From Faecimorpha sp963627615 (GTDB taxonomy: Bacteria > Bacillota > Clostridia > Lachnospirales > Bianqueaceae), in contig CAVGBV010000034.1 of NCBI GenBank assembly GCA_963627615.1, positions 1 to 23,428 on the forward strand: 23,428 nt of DNA. Reading direction: 5' to 3'. Position 1 is the first letter of the stretch, and each line of letters opens with the position of its first letter. Both the position numbers and the translations under genes were made by a program. The notes beneath the pieces were generated by a model. The model ran no database searches. It was not told the DNA's origin and was given only the letters and a program-made list of their open reading frames with translations. This document shows, piece by piece, positions 1 through 7,717 of this stretch.

Positions 1-56
1 TGGATATCTGCTCTGTGCCGACCGAAGCGGCAGCGGAGACCAAGAAAATTATATAA
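1..56 (+). CDS. 3' end of an unidentified protein (partial)
   Basis: An open frame enters from the left edge and ends at TAA 54-56, giving the C-terminal residues DICSVPTEAAAETKKII. The fragment is too short to assign a family. Its codons are richer in GC than the AT-rich DNA that follows, and the next plus-strand gene (a DUF6061-like remnant) begins about 100 bases downstream. Such small genes often sit beside recombinase or mobilisation genes, so this could be the tail of one, but that is only a guess. The gene could equally be spurious, because an 18-codon open stretch occurs often by chance. Confidence 0.35.
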   Translation, partial: DICSVPTEAAAETKKII

Positions 57-155
57 AACAGTATAACACAAAATAAAAATGACATGGTAAACTGATTGAA
101 ATGCTTCTGATTTTTGTAACGAATGATTGATTGAACGATAAGGAGATAAGATACG

Positions 156-392
156 ATGAGAACAATATTTGCAGAATACAATCCACAGTGAAACAGCATT
201 GACGTATATACCAATGCAGGTTACATGCTTCGCATTGACTGTTGGGAATCGGAAAAGAATTTAAAAACTACACCCGGATCAGACTGTGCATTAAATGCAC
301 TTGCTATTGATGAACCACTTGAATATGTAACATTGTATCTTGATGGAACGATGCAAATGTGGGTAGATGCAGAAGATTCGTTTGAAATTTAA
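156..392 (+). pseudogene. DUF6061-like small protein, in-frame TGA at codon 12
   Basis: From ATG 156 the frame reads MRTIFAEYNPQ, then TGA (189-191), then continues open for 66 codons to TAA 390-392. An AGGAG (141-145) sits ten bases before the ATG, so the start is convincing. The reconstructed product of 78 residues has an acidic, beta-rich pattern (NSIDVYTNAGYMLRIDCW, then ALAIDEPLEYVTLYLDG) that resembles the small DUF6061 family of Firmicutes mobile elements. The family's function is unknown. A CGA-to-TGA transition would explain the stop. Other genes here end normally at TGA, so recoding is unlikely and I call it a pseudogene. A sequencing error remains possible. Confidence 0.55.
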
Positions 393-899
393 TATTTTAT
401 TAAAAACAACCACCGGCAAACATTTGTCAGTGGTTATTTTTATAGATATATTTAAGATGTATATATTAGATATAATTTCTGTCCCGCCTGACAGGATATT
501 TTCCCTGCTTTTCATCTGCCCGTTTGAAAAAATCATTGGAAATCCAAGTCTTTCACATTTTGAATAAAACTCTATTACCATATCATCAGTAATTTCATCC
601 CATGTACAATCGATTTTTTCGCCAAGATAAAGAGGAACTTCTTTTTCCAGTTCAATAACAGAAAACTCCGGAACCGTCTTCTGCAACACTTCATTTCCAA
701 GTGATATTTGTTCAATGCGAAGACCAATCATTGTTTCAAGACTTTTAAGCTTGAGGATATCTTCCTGAACTTTCTGTTGCTGTTTATTTAATACTTCAAT
801 ACCATCTTCAAAAATCGGGCTGACAATACCACCATTAATCTCGAAGATATCGTACTTGCTGCCCAAGAGTATTCTTTCCGAGATGGCCAACCACGCCAC
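291..899 (-). pseudogene. Gene remnant, possibly the C-terminal part of a MerR-type regulator
   Basis: The open frame starts at GTG 899 without a ribosome binding site, directly below the hom terminator, so it is probably cut at its 5' end. Residues about 32-68 (EVLNKQQQKVQEDILKLK and following) look like a coiled coil. The following section (VPEFSVIELEKEVPLYLGEK, then IEFYSKCERLGFPMIF) recalls the ligand-binding half of MerR-family regulators, but the N-terminal helix-turn-helix is missing. The frame also runs on through the 408-435 hairpin and into the convergent gene, so the real end is probably near 450-475 and was lost by a frameshift. It is AT-rich, unlike hom. The family assignment is a resemblance only; hypothetical protein is the safe label. 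Confidence 0.4.
408..435. terminator. Bidirectional hairpin between convergent genes
   Basis: AACCAC (408-413) pairs with GTGGTT (430-435), and further inner pairs extend the stem. A T-run follows on the plus strand (436-441) and an A-run precedes it (402-406), giving U-tracts in both directions. It lies 16 bases after the DUF6061-like gene and would also end the convergent minus-strand gene. Confidence 0.7.
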
Positions 900-908
900 A
901 AAAAGCAG

Positions 909-932
909 ACAGCGTGACCTTCGCCACGCTGT
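909..932 (-). terminator. Terminator of the ACT regulator-hom operon
   Basis: ACAGCGTG (909-916) and CACGCTGT (925-932) form a perfect 8-bp stem. On the minus strand it is followed by a CTGCTTTTT tract (900-908). It lies about 65 bases after the hom stop. A second hairpin (965-972 with 977-984, one G-U pair) lies between the two and lacks a U-run on the minus strand. Confidence 0.8.
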
Positions 933-996
933 TCTCTCTTAAAATATGAAACCTGTCTTATGAGGTGCAACCCGCTGGCTGCACTTTTATCATTGC

Positions 997-2196
997 TTAT
1001 TCTTCTATTTTGCGGAACACACTGCACACTCTGGCCTGTTCGCTGATCTTGCCCATCAGCTCTTCCAATTGCTGTCTTGTAACCTGAACGGTCACTCCGC
1101 ACCAGCCGTCTTTGACCGGAACGATCTCCTCCAACCGCTCGTCCCCAATCTGAGCCCCTTCTACACGAATCATATAGCTGCTGGGGCGGTCTCCCGGATG
1201 AATCGGTTCCTCCCGTTCTACACTCCAGACGTTCATCTCATAAACGCCGTTTCCGTTCAGAGCAGCCAAAATATCCGCGACTACCGCGCTTGCTGTTGCC
1301 AGCTTACCCGCACCCTTACCATAATACATGGTATCTGAAAGCATGCTGCTCTTTACCATAACCGCATTATATACGCTGTTGACAGAAGCCAGCATATGAT
1401 GGCCCGGGACAAACATGGGCTCTACCGATGCGTAAAAGCGTCCATTCTCCTTCTGACAATTGCTGATCAGCTTCAGGCGGCCACCCAATGCCGTCGCCGC
1501 GGCGATATCCTCACTCGTAATCTTGCTGATGCCCTGCGTCGGCACATCCTCATAGCTGATGTGGCGGCCACAGATCATCGAAGCCAGAATCGCAATCTTG
1601 CGCGACGCGTCATAGCCTTCCACATCCGCTTCCGGCTTGCGCTCCGCATATCCTTTTGCCTGCGCATCCGCCAACGCCTCCTGAAAGCTTGCGCCCGCAT
1701 TCTCCATAAGCTCCAGAATATAGTTGGTCGTTCCGTTCAAAATACCTGTGATCCGATAGATCTCTTCCTGAATCATCGCCGTATTGATCGTCCGCAGGAT
1801 GGGAATTCCGCCCGCTACGCTTGCCTCGAACAAAAAGCTGACCTGATGAGCCCTCGCGATCTCTCCCAGTTCCGCTCCCCTGGCCTCCACCAGCTCTTTG
1901 TTAGAGGTAACCACATGCTTTCCGGCCGCGAGCGCCTGGCTGACAAACTCATATGCCGGATGGATGCCGCCCATCACCTCTGCTACAACTTCGATCTCCG
2001 GGTTGCTGACGACCGCTGAAAAATCATGTACAATCTTTTTCTGAATCGGATCTCCCGGGAAGTCCCGCAGATCCAACACCGCGGCAACCTCAACTTCATC
2101 GCCTAGTTTTCGAGCCACCTCCCTGCGGCTGTTTTCCAAAACGGCCGCCACGCCCGAACCTACTGTCCCGTAACCTAATATTGCAATTTTTCTCAT
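997..2196 (-). CDS. hom: Homoserine dehydrogenase
   Basis: Converts aspartate semialdehyde to homoserine with NAD(P)H, the branch point towards threonine and methionine (EC 1.1.1.3). The 399 residues begin with a Rossmann dinucleotide motif, GYGTVGSGV (residues 8-16). They continue with TSNKELV around the conserved Lys100, with GILNGTTNYIL (151-161), and with the substrate and catalytic stretch KPEADVEGYDASRK ending at Lys200. GKGAGKLATASAV follows near 293-305. The C-terminal 60 residues form only a short ACT-like domain, as in other compact Firmicutes enzymes. The start is ATG 2196, one base after the stop of the ACT-domain regulator, so the two are co-transcribed. No kinase or threonine synthase gene follows; the operon ends at the 909-932 terminator. 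Confidence 0.97.
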   Translation of the reverse strand: MRKIAILGYGTVGSGVAAVLENSRREVARKLGDEVEVAAVLDLRDFPGDPIQKKIVHDFSAVVSNPEIEVVAEVMGGIHPAYEFVSQALAAGKHVVTSNKELVEARGAELGEIARAHQVSFLFEASVAGGIPILRTINTAMIQEEIYRITGILNGTTNYILELMENAGASFQEALADAQAKGYAERKPEADVEGYDASRKIAILASMICGRHISYEDVPTQGISKITSEDIAAATALGGRLKLISNCQKENGRFYASVEPMFVPGHHMLASVNSVYNAVMVKSSMLSDTMYYGKGAGKLATASAVVADILAALNGNGVYEMNVWSVEREEPIHPGDRPSSYMIRVEGAQIGDERLEEIVPVKDGWCGVTVQVTRQQLEELMGKISEQARVCSVFRKIEE

Positions 2197-2197
2197 A

Positions 2198-2635
2198 TCA
2201 ATCCCGCGCCACCAGTCTAACTGACGCTACTCCTTTCACCATCCGGATTGCCTCCAGCAATTTCTCAATATGCGTATCCTCTGTTCCACATTGCACGTTG
2301 ATCGAAATCTCCGCTAATCCTCCTGTGGGAACTGATTGATAGATCGTCTGGATATTCATCCTGGCCTCCGAGATCGTCTCCAGGACTTCCGACAATACTC
2401 CAGGCTGATCCTTCAACACACACGAGATTGTAACCGAACGACTGTGCAGGCCCTCCGCCAATGGCTCTATATCGTCTTTGTATTTATAAAACGAGCTGCG
2501 GCTGATTCCCAGCTTCTCCGTCACTTCCTGTACCGTCCTGGCTTCTCCGGAGCTGAGCATCTTCTTGGCCTCGACCACCTTGATCAGAACCTCCGGTAAT
2601 GCACTGCACTTGACCAGATAATATTCTGTATTCAA
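2198..2635 (-). CDS. ACT-domain regulator (PheB/ThrR-like, UPF0735 type)
   Basis: A protein of 145 residues with two parts. Residues about 34-60 (RTVQEVTEKLGISRSSFYKY) form a helix-turn-helix, and residues about 70-145 form an amino-acid-binding ACT domain (SVTISCVLKDQPGVLSEVLE and following). This layout is that of the UPF0735/PheB family. In Bacillus subtilis a member called ThrR represses threonine-pathway genes. Its position one base before hom supports the same role here, with threonine or another amino acid as the likely effector. The start is TTG 2635, chosen because GAGGAGGG lies seven bases before it; the longer open frame upstream runs through the promoter and a terminator. An autoregulatory palindrome lies at 2662-2674. 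Confidence 0.88.
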   Translation of the reverse strand: MNTEYYLVKCSALPEVLIKVVEAKKMLSSGEARTVQEVTEKLGISRSSFYKYKDDIEPLAEGLHSRSVTISCVLKDQPGVLSEVLETISEARMNIQTIYQSVPTGGLAEISINVQCGTEDTHIEKLLEAIRMVKGVASVRLVARD

Positions 2636-2661
2636 TGCGCGCCCTCCTCTTTGTAGTGTCC

Positions 2662-2674
2662 GTGTATAGTACAC
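2662..2674. promoter_or_regulatory. Candidate operator palindrome before the ACT regulator
   Basis: GTGTATAGTACAC is an inverted repeat with 5-bp arms and a 3-base centre. It lies 20 bases downstream of the -10 box and 26 bases upstream of the TTG start. That is a good place for a repressor to block the start of transcription. Binding by the ACT regulator itself is inference. Confidence 0.45.
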
Positions 2675-2693
2675 ATTCGTTCGTACATATTGG

Positions 2694-2722
2694 ATTTTAC
2701 CACATTTCCTTTCGGCTGTCAA
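2694..2722 (-). promoter_or_regulatory. Promoter of the ACT regulator-hom operon
   Basis: On the minus strand a perfect -35 TTGACA (2717-2722) and a -10 TAAAAT (2694-2699) are separated by exactly 17 bases. The start codon is about 60 bases downstream, which leaves no room for a long riboswitch or T-box leader. Confidence 0.85.
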
Positions 2723-2734
2723 CCAAAAAAAGAC

Positions 2735-2770
2735 GGGCAGTTTGATAGAAGTTGCTTCTGTCAAATGCCC
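2735..2770 (-). terminator. Terminator of the GldA/F/G-DUF4340 cluster
   Basis: GGGCAGTTTGATAGAAG pairs with CTTCTGTCAAATGCCC around a TTG loop, with one bulged G and one G-U pair. A run of seven T residues follows on the minus strand (2725-2731). It lies about 30 bases after the DUF4340 stop and just before the hom operon promoter. Confidence 0.88.
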
Positions 2771-2798
2771 ATCCTTCCATAATTTTTGACGAAATGAT

Positions 2799-4343
2799 TT
2801 ATTCCTGCGCGAGCTCTTCAAAACCCTTCCACATGGTATCGAACTGCTGCGCGTTGCAGGCCATCCAGGATTCGCCCCACGGAGTGACATAATAGAACTC
2901 ATTCAAACGATAGAACTCTACTTTCTCCGTCTCTCCATCGGTATAGTGATAAGTGATCGTAACCTTATCATTCTTATCATATTGCAGATCCTCGCCCGGC
3001 TCAATCTCATAGTCCATCATGATTCCGATGACGTTCTGATACTGTGTCTTAAAGGCCTTCTCTTCCTTCAGTACGCCGTTCAGATAGTATACCGCCAGAC
3101 GCTCCGCAGAGGACTCATCTGTAGAGGATACCTCCGACTCATCCTGACGGAGAATCGTGCCCTCATAGGTCTGCCCGTTTCCGGTTACAGAGTAAGAATC
3201 TACCTTCTGAATATCATACAGGAATATGATCTTCTGAATGTAATCGAAAGGCTCAAAATCAAAGCAATCCAAAGAACTCTCCTTGACCGTATAGACATCA
3301 TTGGAACCGCCCTGACGGAAATAGATCAGGTCATCGCCCGCGGAGGTGCCGAAATAATAATCCGCTGTATGGTACTCATACTTAACTGTATCGCTGCCGG
3401 AATTCTCGGACGAAGTATCCTGAACCCTTGTCGTAACCTTGACATGGTGCTCAAAACTGGCATCTCCCAGACCGTACTTGTCCAGATCCGCCGCGTCCGC
3501 CTCTACCAGCTTCTCGATGGATACAGACTCATAAGATCCGAAATAATCGGAAAGGTTGCCGGTCACAACGGTCCACGGCCAGTCGCCATAAGGACTCAGC
3601 ATCTTATACGGGGAGGTGTCGTAGATCTCATCATGCGTCTCTCCGTCTTCCCAGGTGCGTATCTCAATCGGACGCCCGTCCTTTTCCTCCAGCAGGAGGT
3701 ATGTCAGTTCCTCTTCAACATTGATCTGCTCAATCGTAATACTGCGCAGGTTGGTCAGATCATAAGCAGCATATGTCGCGACACTCTTATATACAGTGTA
3801 AACACCGTCGTGATCGGACAGCACCGCATATCGATAGCTGCCGTCCGGCGTGGTATCGCCGACCTTAACGGTTACGGATGTCCCGTCCGTATAATGAACA
3901 GTCATCTCCGCATACGGCTTGGACAATCCATAGTTGGACAGCTGCACCTCTGCCTTATTCTCGGCCACAGTGCTTACCTGCATCAGCGCCGAACCAACGG
4001 AAGACAGGCTGTTAATCACCGAAGACGTCAGCTCCCAGTCTTCATGATCCTTCAGATACCAGCTCTGCTCGGTCTTCTCATTACCGCTGGAATCCTGCGA
4101 CTGCGTCAGCTTGGATACCAACGTATATTCCGCGCCTTCATTCTTCACATCGATCGAGGCAATCTCCGTCTTGTCCCTCTGCAGCAGATACTCACTGTTT
4201 GTACTGATCGTAGAAGAGGACTCTTCGGAAGAGTCTCCCCCCGGCATTACGCCGTTCTTCTGCAGTACTGCGATCACAAGCCACGCCGCGATCAACAGTA
4301 CCAGGACACCGGCAAAGACTGCCAGCTTCTTGCCTTTACTCAT
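2799..4343 (-). CDS. DUF4340 domain protein, membrane-anchored
   Basis: A protein of 514 residues with one N-terminal membrane helix (about 7-28: KLAVFAGVLVLLIAAWLVIAV). A serine-rich linker follows, and then a large, probably extracytoplasmic region rich in beta-strand repeats of the form 'Y-TDGT-V-VKVGD-TPDGSYRYAVLSD', as in DUF4340 proteins. These proteins regularly follow GldG-like genes, but their molecular role is unknown. The start is ATG 4343, with GGAGGA seven bases upstream; it overlaps the stop of the GldG-like gene by four bases (ATGA), so the two are translationally coupled. It is the last gene of the cluster. Many acidic residues and no catalytic motif point to a binding or structural role, which is inference. 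Confidence 0.88.
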   Translation of the reverse strand: MSKGKKLAVFAGVLVLLIAAWLVIAVLQKNGVMPGGDSSEESSSTISTNSEYLLQRDKTEIASIDVKNEGAEYTLVSKLTQSQDSSGNEKTEQSWYLKDHEDWELTSSVINSLSSVGSALMQVSTVAENKAEVQLSNYGLSKPYAEMTVHYTDGTSVTVKVGDTTPDGSYRYAVLSDHDGVYTVYKSVATYAAYDLTNLRSITIEQINVEEELTYLLLEEKDGRPIEIRTWEDGETHDEIYDTSPYKMLSPYGDWPWTVVTGNLSDYFGSYESVSIEKLVEADAADLDKYGLGDASFEHHVKVTTRVQDTSSENSGSDTVKYEYHTADYYFGTSAGDDLIYFRQGGSNDVYTVKESSLDCFDFEPFDYIQKIIFLYDIQKVDSYSVTGNGQTYEGTILRQDESEVSSTDESSAERLAVYYLNGVLKEEKAFKTQYQNVIGIMMDYEIEPGEDLQYDKNDKVTITYHYTDGETEKVEFYRLNEFYYVTPWGESWMACNAQQFDTMWKGFEELAQE

Positions 4344-5797
4344 AGATGCTTCCTCCGTGACCAAACAACCAGTCCGGCTACGACCAGTGCCAGCGGTATC
4401 GCCACTACAAATACGATGCTCCATCCTACCATATTGGCTTCGGTAATGGTCAGCGTATCAGTCACATACTCCTTTGCGCTGATGTACAGAGTATCTACTT
4501 CTGTCTGCAGATAATTGAGAGTATTGTACAGCAGGTCGTAATTGGCGCCCGTCATATAATTCTGAGAATCAAACATCAGGGAGCTGCCCAGTACCGCGAT
4601 CCGGGTATTCTTTACTTCGCTGCCGGCAGAGAGCGATTCTTCCACCATCAGTCCGACATAGAAGGGGCCCTTGACATCGCCATCTTCATAGTCCATTACG
4701 TCGCTGTTCTTATCCTTCTTGACAATCGCGTCGTCAGAGGTTGTAAGGATCGGCGTGATCTGCGTCGCGCGGTTTCTGTCCTCTTCCACCTTCAGGGCGA
4801 TCGGCATCGGCACCAGCACCTGCTTCTGCGATACATCCTCTGTCACATCGTGGTCGCCCAGATCCGGCAGCAGGAAGTTTACATAGCCATAATAATAGTT
4901 GGCATTGGTATCGATCAGAGATCCCTGTTCCACGCTGACACCATAACGGGCCAGGAGCGTGTCGAAATTGGTCATGTTTTCCGGATAGTTCACGCTGAGG
5001 TTCAGCAGCAGCCGGCCGCCGTCATCCAGGTAAGCCTGCAGCGTCTCATACTCCTGCTTGCTCAGATCCTGCATCGGGTTGTTGATCATGACAACCGTAT
5101 AGTTATTGGCCGTCAGTTCCTCATCCGGCATCAGCAGATTCAGGTCCTTGATCTGGAAATTTGCCTTGCCCAGAAGGGTCGCGATACTGCTGTCCAGCGC
5201 TGTCTCTCCATGTCCCGTCAGGGTGTAGAGTACCGGCGTATTCTCGCTGATTACATACTGAATCGCGGAAGTCAGAGCTTCCTCTGCCTTAAATGCTGTC
5301 ACCTCATATTCATACTGATAGGTGGACTGATTCAGTGTTCTCTTATATTGATACAGATCATTTTCACTTACGATCTTATACTTGCCGGTCCGGTCGTTGA
5401 CCACGATCAGGCTGTTGCTTGCGATGGTCTCGTTGTCCTGACGGTACGGCTGTGTAAATTCAGGATTGGTATACGGATCCACCTGCTGATAGGATACCTT
5501 ATTGCAGTTCTTGATATAATCTTCGATCAGCGATACCGCGGAGTCATTCTCCTTACCGGTCACGTACAATCCATAGATCGTCACGTCATCCTCTACATTT
5601 TCCAGAATCAGCTTGGTCTTGGAACCGATCGTGTAGAGCTGTTCCGGCGTCAGATCGACCGTGATCTTCAGCTGCTGGAACAGGAGATTCACAACAATCA
5701 GAGCAATCAGGGCAAAAATAACCACAATCGTCATGTAGCCGCCGTACTTTAGATTTTTATTCTTTTTGGCGGTATTCTTAAAACTGAATTTTCCCAT
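4340..5797 (-). CDS. GldG-like ABC auxiliary protein
   Basis: A protein of 485 residues with a membrane helix near each end (about 21-40 and 458-480) and a large extracytoplasmic middle. That middle carries the ABC_transp_aux/GldG-type core: VDLTPEQLYTIGSKTKLILE (about 47-66), VTIYGLYV, TPVLYTLTGHGE, and YTVVMINNPMQDLSKQEYE followed by LQAYLDDGGRLLLNLS. In Bacteroidetes, GldG works with GldA and GldF in gliding motility; Clostridia do not glide that way, so the role here is unknown. The start is ATG 5797 with a GGAAGGAGG site before it. The permease stop lies 18 bases upstream, and the gene overlaps the DUF4340 gene by four bases at its end. Confidence 0.9.
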   Translation of the reverse strand: MGKFSFKNTAKKNKNLKYGGYMTIVVIFALIALIVVNLLFQQLKITVDLTPEQLYTIGSKTKLILENVEDDVTIYGLYVTGKENDSAVSLIEDYIKNCNKVSYQQVDPYTNPEFTQPYRQDNETIASNSLIVVNDRTGKYKIVSENDLYQYKRTLNQSTYQYEYEVTAFKAEEALTSAIQYVISENTPVLYTLTGHGETALDSSIATLLGKANFQIKDLNLLMPDEELTANNYTVVMINNPMQDLSKQEYETLQAYLDDGGRLLLNLSVNYPENMTNFDTLLARYGVSVEQGSLIDTNANYYYGYVNFLLPDLGDHDVTEDVSQKQVLVPMPIALKVEEDRNRATQITPILTTSDDAIVKKDKNSDVMDYEDGDVKGPFYVGLMVEESLSAGSEVKNTRIAVLGSSLMFDSQNYMTGANYDLLYNTLNYLQTEVDTLYISAKEYVTDTLTITEANMVGWSIVFVVAIPLALVVAGLVVWSRRKHL

Positions 5798-5815
5798 GTG
5801 TCTGCTCCTCCTTCC

Positions 5816-6682
5816 TTAGTTCCATCTTCTCTTCTCAATCACCTGAACCGTCAAGAAGACAACGAATACAGTGAAGGACAGATAGAAGACGACATTAGAG
5901 AAATCAAATACACCCGTGTAAAAATCGGTGTAACGTGTTACCAGAGATGCCCAATCCGCTACGTTGACCAGCAGATTGTCATACAGGCTGGGGACAAAGA
6001 AGAACAGCAGCACTGCCGCGGCAACGCATACCACAGCTACAATCCCTGTAACATAGATATCCTTGATCGCTCGATAGATCAGGAACGCTACGATCAGAAG
6101 CGCTACAATCACGACTCCCAGCGCGAAAATCCGGGTAGAGGGCAGCATGCTGGCCACACCGTCCAGAAGGAAGATCAGCATGAACACACCGATGCTCGCG
6201 ATTGCCGCTACCAGCTGATTCTCCGTCATGGAGGAGATCAGCATACCGATCGCGGTAAAAGCGCAGCCGTACAGCCAGAATCCGATATAGCCTCCGACCA
6301 CCTTCTGAATCGGTACGGAACCGCCCAGAGCGGACAGAACGATGGGCTGGAACATGGTGATCGCCAGCGCCAGAGTGAACAGTGTCATCGCTGCCAGATA
6401 TTTTCCCAGCACAATCTTCCACACCTTAACGGGCGCGGTAAACAGCAATTGATCCGTACGGTTCTTCATCTCTTCCGAGAACATCCGCATCGTCAGAAGC
6501 GGCAGCGCAAACAAAATCAGCAGAGTTACCGCATTCAGTACATAACTATAGTCCGAAGACTGATAGATCAGTCCGTACAGCATAAAATAGATTCCGAACA
6601 GCACCAGCATGAATGCCATAAAGACATATCCCAGAGGCGTTGTAAAATAACTGCGCAATTCCTTTAAATATACGGCTTTCAT
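5816..6682 (-). CDS. ABC-2 type permease, GldF-like
   Basis: A membrane protein of 288 residues. It begins MKAVYLKELRSYFTTPLGYV, the typical opening of GldF/NosY-like ABC-2 permeases in which the first helix follows a short cytoplasmic amphipathic stretch. About six hydrophobic segments follow, with RMFSEEMKNRTDQLLFTAPV after the second as the coupling region that contacts the ATPase. Its ATG overlaps the TGA of the ATPase gene by four bases. It would form the membrane channel or mechanical module of the cluster, two copies with two ATPases. The substrate cannot be told from the sequence. C-terminal residues VQVIEKRRWN end in the cytoplasm. Confidence 0.92.
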   Translation of the reverse strand: MKAVYLKELRSYFTTPLGYVFMAFMLVLFGIYFMLYGLIYQSSDYSYVLNAVTLLILFALPLLTMRMFSEEMKNRTDQLLFTAPVKVWKIVLGKYLAAMTLFTLALAITMFQPIVLSALGGSVPIQKVVGGYIGFWLYGCAFTAIGMLISSMTENQLVAAIASIGVFMLIFLLDGVASMLPSTRIFALGVVIVALLIVAFLIYRAIKDIYVTGIVAVVCVAAAVLLFFFVPSLYDNLLVNVADWASLVTRYTDFYTGVFDFSNVVFYLSFTVFVVFLTVQVIEKRRWN

Positions 6683-7629
6683 CCTCTTCTCGCCTCTCTT
6701 TCTCCGGTGATCTGCAGGAAGATATCCTCCAGATTCACCTCTGCTGTCTTCATCAGCAGAATCGGATAATGATTGCTGCTGCAGAACTCAAAGATCGCTT
6801 CTCTGGCATCTGCCTCGTCCGCCATCTCTACGTTGACATCTACAGCACCCTCTTCACGGATTCGAACGATCTCCGCGTAAGCCACGCCCGGAATCTGCGC
6901 GATTCCGTTCAGCACGTCATTCTTGGGGCCCTTGATCCGCATCTCAAGTTTGTTGCTCTTGATGGCGGACTTCGCCAGGTTGTCTGGCGTATCCGTCGCC
7001 ACGATACGTCCCTTATTGATGATGATGACACGGTCGCAGACCGCCTGTACCTCCGCCAGGATATGAGAGCTGATGATCAGTGTATGCTCTTCGCTCAGAT
7101 TCTTGATCAGATCCCGGACCTCCGTGATCTGCTTGGGGTCCAGACCTACGGTCGGCTCGTCCAGAATCAGCACTTCCGGATTGCCCACCAGTGCCTGCGC
7201 AATACCTACACGCTGCTTATATCCCTTGGACAGGTTCCGGATCAGACGCTTACGGACATCACTGATTCTGGCCTGTTTGGTCACTCTGACCAGCGTCTCT
7301 TCCTTCTGCTTGGACGGAACACCCTTCAGGTCACAGACAAAACTCAGGTACTCGTTCACCGTCATATCCGTGTACAGCGGCGGAAGCTCCGGCAGATATC
7401 CAATCTTCTGCTTAGCCTTCTCCGGCTGTTCCAGTACGCTCACGCCGTCTACCAGAACATCTCCCTCTGTGGATGAGAGATATCCGGTAATAATGTTCAT
7501 CGTCGTAGACTTACCTGCGCCGTTCGGCCCCAGGAAACCTACAACCTCGCCTTTTTGTATGGTAAAAGACACGTTGTCCAACGCCAGATGGTTGCCGTAT
7601 CGCTTTACCAGATTTTTCACTTCTATCAA
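6679..7629 (-). CDS. ABC transporter ATPase, GldA-like
   Basis: A cytoplasmic ATPase of 316 residues that drives the GldF-like permease. Walker A is GPNGAGKS (34-41), the signature is LSKGYKQR (133-140), Walker B is VLILDE (153-158), and the switch histidine is in SSHI (about 187-190). After the nucleotide-binding domain comes a C-terminal domain of about 95 residues (KLEMRIKGPKNDVLNGIAQI and following), as in GldA and related ABC-2 ATPases. The start is TTG 7629, read as methionine, with AGGAGG eight bases upstream. It is the first gene of the four-gene cluster and overlaps the permease by four bases. All catalytic residues are intact. Confidence 0.94.
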   Translation of the reverse strand: MIEVKNLVKRYGNHLALDNVSFTIQKGEVVGFLGPNGAGKSTTMNIITGYLSSTEGDVLVDGVSVLEQPEKAKQKIGYLPELPPLYTDMTVNEYLSFVCDLKGVPSKQKEETLVRVTKQARISDVRKRLIRNLSKGYKQRVGIAQALVGNPEVLILDEPTVGLDPKQITEVRDLIKNLSEEHTLIISSHILAEVQAVCDRVIIINKGRIVATDTPDNLAKSAIKSNKLEMRIKGPKNDVLNGIAQIPGVAYAEIVRIREEGAVDVNVEMADEADAREAIFEFCSSNHYPILLMKTAEVNLEDIFLQITGEREARRG

Positions 7630-7717
7630 GGCTTTCTCCTCCTGATCTACAGTTTTGTTAAATTGTATCGAAAAAACATGAATAGGTTATGAACAAGGTG
7701 TAAAAAGATGTGCCTTT
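7630..7717 (-). promoter_or_regulatory. Intergenic leader of the GldA-like cluster, promoter uncertain
   Basis: These 88 bases separate the hydroxyacid dehydrogenase from the ATPase gene. A TACAAT -10 candidate (7662-7667, minus strand) has no good -35 at the usual spacing, and there is no convincing terminator hairpin. The cluster may therefore use a weak or activated promoter, or be read through from the dehydrogenase gene. Confidence 0.3.

Larger units (their letters stand above)
1..960. mobile_element. AT-rich decayed accessory remnant
   Basis: Base composition is clearly AT-rich up to about position 900 and changes to GC-richer coding DNA at hom. The stretch contains an interrupted small gene, a gene remnant without a proper start, and no recognisable core function. 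I infer that it is the eroded end of an integrated element or genomic island. No integrase, terminal repeat or attachment site is visible, so the boundaries are approximate. Confidence 0.4.

Noticed and set aside
189..191. TGA as selenocysteine in the DUF6061-like gene
   Set aside because: No insertion hairpin follows the codon, and the family is not known to contain selenocysteine. Other genes here end at TGA normally.
788..1102. Minus-strand frame across the hom 3' end and its terminator
   Set aside because: It overlaps the true hom frame and the terminator hairpin, and it lacks a plausible start.
2636..2700. T-box or riboswitch before the ACT regulator-hom operon
   Set aside because: The leader from the mapped-looking promoter is only about 55 bases and contains no T-box or aptamer motif.
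2946..4514. A 522-codon open frame on the plus strand opposite the DUF4340 gene
   Set aside because: It lies entirely antisense to two well-supported coupled genes, has no binding site and shows no recognisable domain. The codon bias of the true genes keeps the opposite strand free of stops.
5798..6667. Long plus-strand open frame opposite the GldF-like permease
   Set aside because: The product is rich in Gln, His, Arg and Asp, the typical reverse image of a hydrophobic membrane gene. No start signal is present.
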